Part shown: positions 1 through 9,624 of the stretch, piece after piece
How positions within the stretch are numbered: the stretch's first letter is position 1
Layout of the letters: every line of letters starts with the position of its first letter
Assembly (NCBI GenBank): GCA_965242745.1
Contig: CBDETG010000095.1
Location: forward strand, 1-64,000
Length of the DNA stretch: 64,000 nucleotides
Direction of reading: 5' to 3'
DNA from: JABAAI01 sp965242745
Lineage (GTDB): Bacteria > Spirochaetota > Leptospiria > Leptospirales > Leptonemataceae
Position numbers and translations under genes: made by a program
Notes under the pieces: model-generated
Seen by the model: only the letters and a program-made list of their open reading frames with translations
What the model was told of the DNA's origin: nothing
Databases searched by the model: none

Positions 1-736
1 TGGCGGCGGAGGTGGTGGAGGTGGTGGAGATGCCGGTAGTGGAAATGGCGGAGGAGGAGAGACTCCCACCTGCGCTGGCAGCCAGGCATTGAACGCCGCA
101 AAGAGCGCCTGCATAGATTGTCCTCAGGGTCAGTATCCGAACTCTGATCGCACGGCCTGCGTTAGTAGCTGTCCCTCTGGCCAAATCAAGCCGACAGACA
201 AGCCACTTGCGAGACGCTGGCAAGCTGCACAGGCGCACAGCGCCCAGCCCGGCGACCAATGTCTGCGTGAATTGCGCCGGAGACCAGTATCCTAACTCTG
301 GCAATACGGCCTGCGTTAGCAGCTGTGAGCCTGGCGAGCTGAAGCCCGACACCAAGCCCACCTGCGAGACGGAAGAAAGCTGCACGAGCCCGCAAATACT
401 AAACCGGGCGACCAACACCTGCGGGATTCAGGGCAGTGCGCAGAAGGCGAGATACTTGATACCGTTGATAGTGGCTGCATTGCTGCCAGCGCCTGCCGCA
501 CAGCCCCCGGCAAGTTTGTAGACCCTGCAGGTACTTCCTGCATCAGCCCGACTGTCTGCACTTCTAAGACAGGCCATGTTGCTAAGGCCGATGGTAATTG
601 TGAGGCCTGCGCCGACACCACTCCCGTAACGAATGTAGCCAAAACCGCATGTATCAGCGAGGAGACCTGCACAGGTACGGCAGGCCAAGTTGTTGCTAAC
701 GGCGACGAGTGCCAAGACTGCGCCGACACTACTCCC

Positions 737-1552
737 GTGACGAATGTAGCCAAAACCGCATGTATCAGCGAGGAGACCTGCACAGGTACGGCAGGCCAAG
801 TTGTTGCTAACGGCGACGAGTGCCAAGACTGCACAGACACAGATACTTTTGCCAATGTAGACAAAGATCAGTGCATCGCCGCATCGGTCTGCACAGGCAC
901 GTCAGGCCAGGTTGCCGCTGCCACAGGTGACTGCGAGGCTTGCGACGATGGGGAGGTGCGTAATATAGATCAAAGCGCATGTATCGCTGCGGCGACCTGC
1001 ACCGATATGGCAGGCCATGTCGCAACGGCCCTTGGCGATTGCCAGGCCTGCGTGGATTCAAGTCAAATAAGCAATGTGGACAAAAACCAGTGCATCACAA
1101 GAACAGCCTGCACCAGCGTGGGAGGCCAGGTCGCAACAGCCACAGATGAATGCCAGGCCTGCGCTGATACAACGCCTGTAAGCAATATAGGCAAGACCGC
1201 CTGCCAGTCTGAAGATGACTGCCTGACGGGAAGCCCCTCTCCCAATAGCGTCCTGAATGGCAATGAGTGCGTGACGGATGCGGTCTGCAAGGCTATGGCT
1301 GGCCATGCGGCCACCTCCGCCAACGTCTGCAGGCCTGCTCTGAGGAACTCCTGTAAGCAATATAGGCAAAACCGCATGCGTCAGCAGAACAGCCTGCGCC
1401 AGCGTGGGCGGCCAGATCATCGTCGGCGGGAACGAGTGCCAGGCCTGCTCAGGTCTAACTCCTGTAAGCAATATAGGCAAAACCGCCTGCGTCAACGTAG
1501 ACACTTGCCAGATGGGAAGCGGCGGCGCAAACAGCGTGCTGAATGGCAATGA
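737..1552 (+). CDS. Cys-rich repeat fragment (frame segment of the broken giant gene)
   Basis: This open segment shares its frame with about 437-736 upstream. Its Cys modules carry short signatures such as CTGTAGQV and NVDK.QCI. After about 1332 the frame encodes a meaningless Arg-rich tail, because two single-base losses (1332, 1345) move the real repeat into another frame. It is therefore not an independent gene. The start at 737 is only the first available start codon inside a repeat, with no ribosome-binding site. Two near-identical 114-bp copies lie around 600-830, so recent tandem duplication is visible. Confidence 0.4.
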   Translation: MTNVAKTACISEETCTGTAGQVVANGDECQDCTDTDTFANVDKDQCIAASVCTGTSGQVAAATGDCEACDDGEVRNIDQSACIAAATCTDMAGHVATALGDCQACVDSSQISNVDKNQCITRTACTSVGGQVATATDECQACADTTPVSNIGKTACQSEDDCLTGSPSPNSVLNGNECVTDAVCKAMAGHAATSANVCRPALRNSCKQYRQNRMRQQNSLRQRGRPDHRRRERVPGLLRSNSCKQYRQNRLRQRRHLPDGKRRRKQRAEWQ

Positions 1553-3200
1553 GTGCGTGACAGATGCGGTCTGCAAGGCTATAGCCGGCCATGCGGCCAC
1601 TGTGGACAACGTCTGCCAAGCCTGCACAGACACAAATACTTTTGCCAGCGTAGACAAAACCGCATGCATCGCAGACAGCGCCTGCACCTCTGTGCCAGGC
1701 CAGGTCGCCACGAGCGGCGGGGATTGCCAAGCCTGCGATGGCACAACTCCCCTAAGCAATATAGACAAAGACCAGTGCATCAGCATAGACGACTGCCAGG
1801 ATGGAAGCTCTGGCGCCTATAGCGTGCTGGGCAGCGAATGTATTACGGATGCCGAATGTATGAATATGACTGGCCATGCCTCCACCGCCGACGGCGATTG
1901 CCAAGACTGCGCAGACTCAAATCTCCTAAGCAGCGCAGACAAAACCGAGTGCATCAGCAGAACAGCCTGCGCCAGCGTGGGCGGCCAGATCATCGTCGGC
2001 GGGAATGAGTGCCAAGCCTGCACTGGCTTAACTCCCGTGAGCAGCTTAAACAAAGACCAGTGCATCAGCATAGCAGCCTGCCAGGCTCTCAGCTCAGGCG
2101 AAAATAGCGTCTTGAATGACAACGAATGTCTTAGTGATATAGACTGCACAGGTATAGCCGGCCATGCGGCCACTGCCGCCAACGTCTGCCAAAACTGCGA
2201 AGACTCAGATACCTTTGTCAGCGTAGACGGGACCCAGTGCATCTCGGAAAGCGCCTGCCAGGCTATAGACGGCCATATCGCCACATCCTATCATGAGTGC
2301 GAGGCCTGCACGGATGTCATCAATTTTGTGCGCAGCGTGGACAGAAGCGAGTGTATCGAGACAGCAGCCTGCATCGCTGAGCCGGGCCATGTGGCCAACA
2401 GCGCCGGTAATTGCCAAAACTGCGTAGCATCAAGTCTCATAAGCAATATAGGCAAAACCGCCTGCGTCAGCGTAGACACCTGCCAGATGGGAAGCGGCGG
2501 CGCAAATAGCGTCCTGAATGACAATGAGTGCGTGACGGATTACGATTGCACGGGTATAGACGGCCATGTGGCCACTGTGGACAACGTCTGCCAAAACTGC
2601 GCAGATACAAATACTTTTGCCAGCGTAGACAGAACCGAGTGTATCACAGAAAGCGCCTGTATCGCTATGGACGGCCATATCGCCGACGCAGACTATCATG
2701 AATGCGAGTCCTGCGCGGGGTATCTTTCTCATGTGCGCAGTGTGGACAAAAGCGAGTGCATCGAGGAAAGCGCCTGCATCGCTGAGCTGGGCCATGTGGC
2801 CAACAGCGCCGGTAATTGCCAAAACTGCGCAGCATCAAGTCTCATAAGCAATGTAGACAAAAGCGCATGCATCAGCATAAGCGACTGTCAGATGGAAAGC
2901 GGGAATCCCTGGAGCGTGCTGGGCAGCGAATGTATTACTGATGCCGCTTGTATGGCGATGGATAGCCATGTGGCTGCCATTGACGGCGCCTGCTTGCCTT
3001 GCGCGGATCCAAATCCTGTGCGCAGCGTAGACAGGACCCAGTGCATCACGGCAATGGCCTGCACCGCTGTGTTTGGCCAGGTTGCCACAGCCAGCGGCGA
3101 TTGCCAAGACTGCGAAGAACCAGCTGAAGTGAGCAATATAGACAAAACCGCGTGCATCAGCGTAGCAGACTGTGAGAATGGGAAGCTCTGGCGCCTATAG
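1404..3200 (+). CDS. Cys-rich repeat fragment (598 codons, longest Cys segment of the broken gene)
   Basis: About fourteen consecutive cysteine modules are readable in one frame. Each has roughly four to six Cys and alternates short (C..ECQ.C) and long (CQMGSGGANSVLN.NECV) forms. The segment ends at a TAG created by one extra G near 3182: the following sequence, read one frame over, continues the same module (SSGAYSVL). No signal peptide or Shine-Dalgarno sequence marks the start, so on its own it is probably untranslated unless expression is rescued upstream. The even Cys spacing suggests disulphide-stabilised extracellular rods. Confidence 0.45.
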   Translation: MGGQIIVGGNECQACSGLTPVSNIGKTACVNVDTCQMGSGGANSVLNGNECVTDAVCKAIAGHAATVDNVCQACTDTNTFASVDKTACIADSACTSVPGQVATSGGDCQACDGTTPLSNIDKDQCISIDDCQDGSSGAYSVLGSECITDAECMNMTGHASTADGDCQDCADSNLLSSADKTECISRTACASVGGQIIVGGNECQACTGLTPVSSLNKDQCISIAACQALSSGENSVLNDNECLSDIDCTGIAGHAATAANVCQNCEDSDTFVSVDGTQCISESACQAIDGHIATSYHECEACTDVINFVRSVDRSECIETAACIAEPGHVANSAGNCQNCVASSLISNIGKTACVSVDTCQMGSGGANSVLNDNECVTDYDCTGIDGHVATVDNVCQNCADTNTFASVDRTECITESACIAMDGHIADADYHECESCAGYLSHVRSVDKSECIEESACIAELGHVANSAGNCQNCAASSLISNVDKSACISISDCQMESGNPWSVLGSECITDAACMAMDSHVAAIDGACLPCADPNPVRSVDRTQCITAMACTAVFGQVATASGDCQDCEEPAEVSNIDKTACISVADCENGKLWRL

Positions 3201-3656
3201 TGTGCTGGATGGCTACGAATGTATTACTGATGCCGCCTGCCAGGCTATGACTGGCCGTGTAGCTACCATCGACGGGACTTGCGAGCTCTGCACAGGATCA
3301 AGAGGAGGATTATTATCAGGAACTTATAGTAGCATAGACAAGACTCAGTGCATCGGCAGCGCAGCCTGCATCGCTGTGACAGGCCAGGCCGCTCGGCCCC
3401 TCACTGCCGAGTGTGTAGACTGTATGACGCTAAGCCTCATAAGTAGCCTGACCGGCTTCGACTGTGTGACCGAAACTGCATGCTTAACTGGAAGTAACAG
3501 CGTGCTGGATGCTGCCGCCTGTATTAGTGATGCCGATTGTATGAATATGCCCGGCCATGTGGCTACCGCCGCCGACGTCTGCCAAAACTGCGCAGACTTA
3601 GGTCAAGGTAAGCAGCGTGGACAAAAGCCAGTGCATCACGCAAAGGCGCCTGTCAG

Positions 3657-5717
3657 ATGGAAAGCGGGAATCCCTGGAGCGTGCTGGACGGCGAATGTAT
3701 TACGGATGCGGCCTGCGTGGCGATAGAGGGCCATATCGCCACCAGCGCTGGCCTCTGCCAAGCCTGCGCAGATTCAAGTATGATAAGCAGCGTAGACAAA
3801 AGCCAGTGCATCACGCAAAGCGCCTGCCAGAATGAAGGCGGGAATCCCTGGAGCGTGCTGGGCAGCGAATGTATTACAGATGAGGCCTGCATAGCTATAG
3901 AGGGCCATGTCGCCACCAGCGCTGGCCTCTGCCAAAACTGCGTGCCCACAGGTGATCAGGTCAACGAAGACAGAGACGCCTGCGTTTCTGGTACTGATAG
4001 CGACAGCGATGGCGTAGCTGACTTGCATGACGTAGACGACGATGATGACGGCCTGATAGAAATCAGGACTGCCGAGGAGCTCTACAACATCCGCTTTAAT
4101 CTAGCTGGGACTTCTTATGACGACGAAGAAGACGATGATACCGGCAACGAGGGCAGCAGGCTTGGCGCTCCTGAATCACCCACCGCAAACTGCCCAATCG
4201 CAACAGACGGCGTCTATCTCTGCGGCTACGAGCTTGTCGCTGACATTGATTTTTCCGGCCCGGACGGGCTTCCTGGCACGACAGGGGATAACATCGACCT
4301 GAACGGCCCTGCTACCATAGGTAATCTTGATCCGATGGGCAGTGACCAAGCCGGCCAGCGCTTTAGGGCGATACTGGAAGGCAATGGCAATGCAATCAGC
4401 AACATCGATATAGACATAACGCATCGCACAGCCGCCAACGATCACAGCAACGACGCTGGCTTGTTTGCCTCCTGCGTATCAACATCAACTGGAGGCTCGA
4501 TAGGGCAGGCCGCAGAAATCAGAAATCTCATACTGGAGAGTCCTCGAGTCAAGGGGCGCCGCTATGTTGGCGCTCTTTGCGGGGGTACACCGGGAGCAAA
4601 CGCAGGAATCAAGATCATCGGGGTGCATGTCACGGGCTCCGGCTCCATCCAGGGCGACAGCGCCAGTACTTTTAGCCTTAGCATAGGCGGTCTAGTGGGT
4701 TATATGAACGCTGGCGCCGGTACTGACCAGATTATAGGGAGCAGCAATGGTGTGGGTATCTCCAATGGCGGGACGGTCTCAGATTACATGGGCGGCCTGG
4801 TGGGGTGGATGTCTTCTGGCAGCCTGATTCTAAGGAGCAGCAGCAGCGCCAATATCATCACTGGCAACGGTGGCAATGATCATATGGGCGGCCTGGTGGG
4901 TTATAGCCAAGGCTCTATTATAGGCAGCAGGAGCAGTGGGGTTGTCGGCGATGGTAGAGCTGGCAGTGATTACATAGGGGGACTAGTGGGCAGCAGCGTG
5001 GAAGGCATGATTGTGGGGAGCAGCAGCAGTGGATCTGTCGCCCTTGGTGGAGATGGCATTGATCATATGGGTGGTCTGGTGGGCCAGCTTACTCATGCTG
5101 TCGTAAGCGAATCATTTAGCAGCGCCTCTGTCTGTGATGGCAGCGACAACACCTGCGGAACTGCTGGTATGGGGGATGACAATGTCGGCGCTCTGATTGG
5201 AACTATCTTTGGCGAAGAGACTGCGAATACAAACACTGCCCTGCGCTCTCAGGTCCATAACTCTATGGCGGTGGGCACAACCGTGGGCCATGGCAGCGAT
5301 AACGTTGGCTTTATCGGGCTGATTCGCAATGGCAACCAGACTAAACTGGATGCAAATATCACAAACAATCACTTTGATACAACAACGGCTACAGTCAACA
5401 AGGCAGGAGATGCTCCTGATGGCGTTACTATTAGCACGCTTGCGGGAATAACAGGCTCTGCTACTGCTGTATTGAAAACAGCAACGGCTTATACGTCTTG
5501 GCGCACCACGCGCTGGCTTTTTGTGGATAATGCCTACCCGCTCCTGCTGTATTTTAACTTTGATCCAGACAATCCAGAGACAGAAAATCCGAATCCAAGC
5601 CTTGGCGCCACCATCAAGGTCTGTGAGACGATTAGCAGCAACGATCAGGATATGGACGAGGGCGAAGCCAGCATCCCCGATTGCGGCGATATACTGTCGG
5701 CCTGGCCTCGTCCTTAG
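3657..5717 (+). CDS. C-terminal part of the giant surface protein: Cys modules, TSP3-like Asp repeat, GLUG repeats
   Basis: This 686-codon open segment begins with two Cys modules. An Asp-rich calcium-binding-like stretch follows (DSDSDGVAD...DDDDDGLIEI) with the EELYNIR motif that often follows it in large bacterial surface proteins, then a Gly/Ser-rich GLUG-type array (repeated GGLVG.. at about 4690-5090). GLUG arrays are known from bacterial adhesins and beta-helical surface proteins. The last residues form a short PDCGDILSAW tail. The start is arbitrary, since it lies just after the last of the upstream frameshifts. Function by family is surface attachment, as inference only. Confidence 0.55.
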   Translation: MESGNPWSVLDGECITDAACVAIEGHIATSAGLCQACADSSMISSVDKSQCITQSACQNEGGNPWSVLGSECITDEACIAIEGHVATSAGLCQNCVPTGDQVNEDRDACVSGTDSDSDGVADLHDVDDDDDGLIEIRTAEELYNIRFNLAGTSYDDEEDDDTGNEGSRLGAPESPTANCPIATDGVYLCGYELVADIDFSGPDGLPGTTGDNIDLNGPATIGNLDPMGSDQAGQRFRAILEGNGNAISNIDIDITHRTAANDHSNDAGLFASCVSTSTGGSIGQAAEIRNLILESPRVKGRRYVGALCGGTPGANAGIKIIGVHVTGSGSIQGDSASTFSLSIGGLVGYMNAGAGTDQIIGSSNGVGISNGGTVSDYMGGLVGWMSSGSLILRSSSSANIITGNGGNDHMGGLVGYSQGSIIGSRSSGVVGDGRAGSDYIGGLVGSSVEGMIVGSSSSGSVALGGDGIDHMGGLVGQLTHAVVSESFSSASVCDGSDNTCGTAGMGDDNVGALIGTIFGEETANTNTALRSQVHNSMAVGTTVGHGSDNVGFIGLIRNGNQTKLDANITNNHFDTTTATVNKAGDAPDGVTISTLAGITGSATAVLKTATAYTSWRTTRWLFVDNAYPLLLYFNFDPDNPETENPNPSLGATIKVCETISSNDQDMDEGEASIPDCGDILSAWPRP

Positions 5718-5818
5718 GCGGGCGCTTGTGGTCGGGGGCGGGGAAAATGATGGCCAATGCCTATGATTTGCCCGATTGCGGCGATCTGCTTTCGGCCTGA
5801 CTGCATCCTTAGTCAGGC
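5676..5818 (+). repeat. 95-bp duplication of the gene's 3' end plus a hairpin
   Basis: The 15-nt CCCGATTGCGGCGAT at 5676-5690 recurs at 5771-5785, followed in both places by a CTGTCGGCCTG or CTTTCGGCCTG variant, so the last codons and stop region are duplicated. Between the copies, 5755-5771 holds CAATGCCTATGATTTGC, one arm of the cloverleaf-like repeat found near 21.6 kb. The second copy ends in an 8-bp stem (5795-5802 / 5811-5818) with an 8-nt loop. It may be a weak terminator but has no T-run. Confidence 0.6.
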
Positions 5819-6022
5819 ATGAAAATGGCATCTTGCTGCTTGCAAGAAGTGGCAGGGTTTCTGCGTTCCCCCTGTTTTCTGCTTCGTTATGTGGCTTTAG
5901 CAGTCTGGCCTGCTTTGGAAGAAAAAAACGCTTGCCGTACACAGCTAAGGTAGTAGTCTAACTTCATGCAACACAGGGGCCTTTGAATTGAAGACCTTAT
6001 ATCATAGCAGCAAACACATAAA

Positions 6023-6262
6023 ATGAGCGCAGCGATACAAACATTAGAATTGATAGGCAGTTTGGTAAAAGCCAAGATACCCAAGCAGACAGCAACAAAG
6101 TTGCTTGATTATATAGAGACGCAAAAAGCTAAAGCTGTGAACTACAATGGACTGCTATTGCTATTTTCTTATAGCGGGCTATTGGGCTATAGTAAGAAGC
6201 ATAGAGGCTGTAAAAACAGAAATGAAAACAGAAAGCTGCTTTTAGGGCTTATACGAAAGTAA
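6023..6262 (+). CDS. Small DUF1640/coiled-coil-like protein, probably frameshifted
   Basis: The first 35 residues (TLELIGSLVKAKI, TKLLDYIE) resemble the N-terminus of DUF1640/CCDC90-like small coiled-coil proteins and the 17,582 ORF in this window. From about residue 42 the translation becomes unlike that family. The alternative frame further down reads IEAVKTEMKTESC, a plausible coiled-coil tail, so a frameshift near 6150-6195 is likely. There is no clear ribosome-binding site before the ATG. Function unknown. Confidence 0.4.
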   Translation: MSAAIQTLELIGSLVKAKIPKQTATKLLDYIETQKAKAVNYNGLLLLFSYSGLLGYSKKHRGCKNRNENRKLLLGLIRK

Positions 6263-6326
6263 TCTACTTAGCAGCAAAAAACAGAAATAAATGAAAGGAT
6301 GTACAGACTATCAAAAGCTCCATTGT

Positions 6327-6378
6327 ACAATTATACCAGACAATTATACCAGACAATTATATCAGACAATTATATCAG
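6327..6378 (+). repeat. Four tandem 13-bp repeats in an intergenic gap
   Basis: ACAATTATACCAG is repeated exactly twice, then as ACAATTATATCAG twice. The array fills much of the gap between the small upstream ORF and the HATPase gene at 6434. Nothing else was recognised in 6263-6433. It could tune spacing upstream of the next gene; no promoter was assigned. Confidence 0.8.
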
Positions 6379-6433
6379 ACAAGCTTTGAAAACCTAAAAA
6401 CTATACGCAAATTCCCGTGTATGAACTTCCCTT

Positions 6434-7072
6434 ATGACTTCTAAGATATCTGCAAACTACCTCATTCGCCTAAGTATTAGAGAGGAGAGGGGGAAATTAC
6501 ACTCTAAGCTTCAGGAGGTAGAGGAGCACGTTGGCAAGGAGGGGATGGCCGAAAAATTAAGCATCATTATAGGCGAGCTTGCTAACAATGCGGTGAAGGC
6601 CAATCTGAAGCGGCTTTTTTTTCATGCCAAGGGCTATAAGTTTGATGATGCGCAGAGCTACGAAATAGGCCTTAAAGCCTTTCATGATAATTTTGCCCAT
6701 ATGAACCTTGTCCATTATGAAAAGGCTATGCAGCTCTTGGATTTGAAGGTGCAGATCAATATTGAACTAGATGAAAATCGGCTGCTTATCTTGATAGAAA
6801 ATAACAACAGCATGTCTGCAGAAGAAGAATTACGCCTGCGCAAAAAGATGGCAAAAGTCATGCAGCGTGATTTAGAAGAAATGCTTGAGCTTTATGTGTA
6901 TTATGGCGATGATATGGAGGGCTTAGGTTTGGGTTTGACAATGACTGTTGATTTGATACGTCAATTAGGTTTTGACCCGCAGCACTTCCGAGTTTACAAT
7001 GAGGGCAGCAAAACGGTTACTCGTCTGGAATTCCCTTTAAAGATGGACTATGTCCCTATACGCGGCTCTTGA
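6434..7072 (+). CDS. HATPase_c (GHKL) ATP-binding protein, paralogue 1
   Basis: This 212-residue cytoplasmic protein has the two conserved halves of a histidine-kinase-type ATPase fold. The N-box is IIGELANNAVKAN at about residues 45-58. The glycine-rich lid region is EGLGLGLTMTVDLI near residues 155-170, followed by LEFPL. There is no transmembrane segment, no HisKA dimerisation domain and no receiver domain, so it is not an ordinary sensor kinase. It could act as a regulatory ATPase or an anti-sigma-like kinase. The downstream gene is a clear paralogue in the same orientation, pointing to tandem duplication. ATG at 6434 is the first plausible start. Confidence 0.75.
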   Translation: MTSKISANYLIRLSIREERGKLHSKLQEVEEHVGKEGMAEKLSIIIGELANNAVKANLKRLFFHAKGYKFDDAQSYEIGLKAFHDNFAHMNLVHYEKAMQLLDLKVQINIELDENRLLILIENNNSMSAEEELRLRKKMAKVMQRDLEEMLELYVYYGDDMEGLGLGLTMTVDLIRQLGFDPQHFRVYNEGSKTVTRLEFPLKMDYVPIRGS

Positions 7073-7170
7073 CCTTTGCTGCAAGCGCTTAGATCAGATA
7101 GAGTTCCTTGTCTTCCTTATTAAGCGGCGCTAAGATTTTGCTCAATATTGCGTCTGCGTCTGCCTGTATC

Positions 7171-7827
7171 ATGAATGCCTTAGAAGCGCAATTTCACTTT
7201 TCTTTTTTGTTGAAAAAACGATCTGAGCGTCATAAAATACGCGAGTTGGCAGACTATGTGGCGCAGATTGCTGATCTTGCGGATATTAGAGATGGTCTTG
7301 AGATCGTCATTGCGGAGTTGGTCAATAATGCCGTGAAAGCTGAATTGAAACGTATTTTCTTTGCAAAAAAGGGCTTTTCTTTTGATGACCCTCAAAGCTA
7401 CCAAAAAGGTCTTGAAGCCTTTCATTGTAACTATGCCTATCTGAATTTTATGTATTATGAAGACGCTATGAGCGGGCTTCATCTGCGTATTGATGTGGAT
7501 ATAGATATGGAGGAATCGCGCATCCTGCTCTATGTGAGAAATGATAAGAACATGCCCTATCCAGAAGAGCGTTCTTTACGCAGAAAACTTAAGAGAGCAA
7601 TGGACCTCCTGCCGAATGATTTAGTAGACCTGTATGTGTATTATGGAGATGAGACAGGTGAAAATGGCCTGGGGCTTACATTGGTGGTGGATACAATACG
7701 TAGAATGGGCTTTGATCCGGAGCACCTACGCGTCTATAATGAGGGGAAATGTACTGTCGCTCGTTTAGAATTACCCTTAGGCTCAAAATATTCGCTGAAG
7801 CGATCGATATTCGACAGAGGGAGATAA
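7171..7827 (+). CDS. HATPase_c (GHKL) ATP-binding protein, paralogue 2
   Basis: It is about 218 residues from the ATG at 7171; an upstream TTG at 7108 would add 21 residues unlike the paralogue. The N-box is IAELVNNAVKAEL and the G-box is ENGLGLTLVVDTI, followed by FDPEHLRVYNEG, which matches the first paralogue (FDPQHFRVYNEG). Lengths and motif spacing are the same, so the pair arose by duplication and may form a heterodimer (inference). It is 18 bp upstream of eno and probably co-transcribed with it. Signal output unknown. Confidence 0.75.
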   Translation: MNALEAQFHFSFLLKKRSERHKIRELADYVAQIADLADIRDGLEIVIAELVNNAVKAELKRIFFAKKGFSFDDPQSYQKGLEAFHCNYAYLNFMYYEDAMSGLHLRIDVDIDMEESRILLYVRNDKNMPYPEERSLRRKLKRAMDLLPNDLVDLYVYYGDETGENGLGLTLVVDTIRRMGFDPEHLRVYNEGKCTVARLELPLGSKYSLKRSIFDRGR

Positions 7828-7845
7828 AGATAGTAGAGAAATAGT

Positions 7846-9165
7846 ATGCACGATCCTTTAGCCATTAGAGAAATCAAAGCCAGGGAGATTTTAGACTCGC
7901 GCGGCAATCCTACAGTAGAGGCAGAGGTCCATTGTGAAGACGGCAGTTTTGGAAGGGCGGCTGTGCCTTCTGGCGCCTCGACTGGTGAGCATGAGGCGCT
8001 GGAATTGCGTGATGGGGACCCTAAGCGCTACGCATCGAAAGGAGTCTTATGCGCTATAGAAAACATCAGAGAAAAAATTGCTCCTCATCTGATAGGCGAG
8101 TCAGTATTTAAGCAGCGCAGCAATGATCAAATTATGCTGGAGCTGGATGCAAGTCCCAATAAGGGGAAGCTTGGAGCGAATGCCATTTTAGCGATCAGTA
8201 TGGCGATAGCGCATGCGGCCTCGCAGGCTTTGGGCATGCCCCTTTACCGTTACATAGGAGGCATGCAGGCCCGCGTTCTTCCTGTTCCTCTTATGAATAT
8301 CCTAAATGGAGGACGGCATGCCGACAATGCCCTGGATTTTCAGGAATTTATGATCGTGCCTCATGGCTTTGCCAGCTATAAGGAAGCTTTACGCGCAGGC
8401 GCAGAAATCTTTTGGTCTTTGAAGCATATCTTGCTTAGCAAAAAACACATTATTGCTGTAGGTGATGAAGGGGGCTTTGCGCCTAATCTTGCGTCTAATG
8501 AGGAAGCTTTGGAATACATTCTAAGAGCTATAGAAAATGCTGGTTACAAAGCGCACGAAGAGGTCTCGCTGGCCTTGGATGTGGCTTCTTCTGAATTCTA
8601 TGATCCTCAAAAAAAGCTTTATGTCTTGGGCTCTCGTCAAAACCCGAAGAGCACGGAAGAAATGATCGCTTTATACGAGAACTTAAGTCATCGTTTCCCT
8701 ATTCTTTCGATAGAAGACGCTTTGGATGAAAATGATTGGGAGGGATGGGCCCTTTTGAGTCAAATCTTGGGCAAGCGCTTGCAGCTTGTAGGAGATGATT
8801 TGTTAGTTACCAATGCGCATCGCCTCAAGAAAGCTGTACAGTCCCGCATTGCAAACTCCATTCTTGTAAAGATCAATCAGATTGGCACTTTAACGGAGAC
8901 ATTAGAAGCAATAGAGCTCGCTCACAAGTCATCCTATACCGCAATCATAAGCCATCGTTCAGGAGAAACAGAAGATGTAAGTATAGCTCATATTGCAGTG
9001 GCATGTAATACGGGTCAAATCAAAACAGGCTCTCTGTCCCGCACGGATCGTTTAGCTAAATATAATGAACTCCTGCGTATAGAAGAGGACCTTGGGGCGC
9101 AAGCGCATTTCCAAGCCTCTAAAGCCTTTCCTTTGTGGGATGGCCATGCAAAAAGTAAGAAATGA
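7846..9165 (+). CDS. eno: Enolase
   Basis: Enolase converts 2-phosphoglycerate to phosphoenolpyruvate in glycolysis. At 439 residues it is full length. Visible signatures are SRGNPTVEAEV near the N-terminus, PSGASTGEHEALELRD, GDEGGFAPN, SIEDALDENDW (metal ligand region), the catalytic lysine segment LVKINQIGTLTE, and SHRSGETED near the C-terminus. The ATG at 7846 gives the canonical start. The gene sits between the HATPase genes and an FtsB-like gene; an eno-ftsB neighbourhood is common in bacteria. No anomaly seen. Confidence 0.98.
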   Translation: MHDPLAIREIKAREILDSRGNPTVEAEVHCEDGSFGRAAVPSGASTGEHEALELRDGDPKRYASKGVLCAIENIREKIAPHLIGESVFKQRSNDQIMLELDASPNKGKLGANAILAISMAIAHAASQALGMPLYRYIGGMQARVLPVPLMNILNGGRHADNALDFQEFMIVPHGFASYKEALRAGAEIFWSLKHILLSKKHIIAVGDEGGFAPNLASNEEALEYILRAIENAGYKAHEEVSLALDVASSEFYDPQKKLYVLGSRQNPKSTEEMIALYENLSHRFPILSIEDALDENDWEGWALLSQILGKRLQLVGDDLLVTNAHRLKKAVQSRIANSILVKINQIGTLTETLEAIELAHKSSYTAIISHRSGETEDVSIAHIAVACNTGQIKTGSLSRTDRLAKYNELLRIEEDLGAQAHFQASKAFPLWDGHAKSKK

Positions 9166-9183
9166 AACAGGGAGCGTACGGGC

Positions 9184-9603
9184 ATGAAGCTTGTCCGGAG
9201 AGTGTATGTGCTTTTTATGCTATGCCTGAGTCTTGGCGTCTATACTCTGCTTTTAGGTGATGTGGGTTATCTCCATCGTATGCGTTTGCAAGGAGAATTG
9301 CAGCAGCTGCAGGAAAGAATCACATTGTTGGAGACGCAAAATCAATATCTAGATAAGCAGTATCATTTACTACAGGCAGAAAAAAGAAAAGGGCAGGAGC
9401 TCCAAGGCAATGCTGATCCAAGGGAGCTCTTGATCCTAAAGTTTGACCAAAGATATAAAGAGACTTTGGACTTCTCTGAATTTTTATCCCGACGCAAAGA
9501 TACTTTAGGTGAAATGCGCCTGCTTTTTATCATTGTGATGCTTTTCCTCAGCGCCGGGGGTTATATGTTTCTGCGCTACTTATCTAGGGAGAGTTTTGCT
9601 TAG
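9184..9603 (+). CDS. FtsB/DivIC-like septum protein with an extra C-terminal membrane segment
   Basis: The 139-residue protein has an N-terminal membrane helix (VYVLFMLCLSLGVYTLLL). A coiled coil follows (residues about 30-75, rich in LQ/E heptads), then a linker and a second hydrophobic segment near the C-terminus (LLFIIVMLFLSAGGYMFL). The position just after eno and the TM-plus-coiled-coil layout match the FtsB/DivIC family, which links early and late division proteins at the septum. The second membrane segment is unusual, since FtsB is normally single-pass. It may be a spirochaete-type variant. Confidence 0.65.
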   Translation: MKLVRRVYVLFMLCLSLGVYTLLLGDVGYLHRMRLQGELQQLQERITLLETQNQYLDKQYHLLQAEKRKGQELQGNADPRELLILKFDQRYKETLDFSEFLSRRKDTLGEMRLLFIIVMLFLSAGGYMFLRYLSRESFA

Positions 9604-9624
9604 ACATACCGAAGTATGAATTAT

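Larger units (their letters stand above)
2..5717 (+). pseudogene. Giant Cys-rich repeat / GLUG surface protein, 5' truncated by window, multiply frameshifted
   Basis: One long repetitive gene enters from the left edge with a Gly-rich linker. It continues as about 38-residue cysteine modules (pattern C..GxV....ECQxC.D....NVDK..CI) to about 3950, then an Asp-rich TSP3-like segment and a GLUG-type C-terminus ending at 5717. The translation changes frame near 200, 250, 430, 1332, 1345, 3182, 3607 and 3651: five single-base losses, then three gains. Mostly 1-3 base runs change length, judged against neighbouring repeat copies (for example AATGGGAAG versus GATGGAAG). Across each shift the module pattern resumes, so this is one gene and not several. 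Such architecture is typical of large bacterial cell-surface proteins; function is unknown. It is either a decayed gene or consensus errors in a repeat; the longest intact pieces are listed separately. Confidence 0.75.

Noticed and set aside
316..3107. Several minus-strand open frames rich in Trp/Ala
   Set aside because: They are antisense shadows of the Cys-module repeats, which have no stops on the reverse strand.
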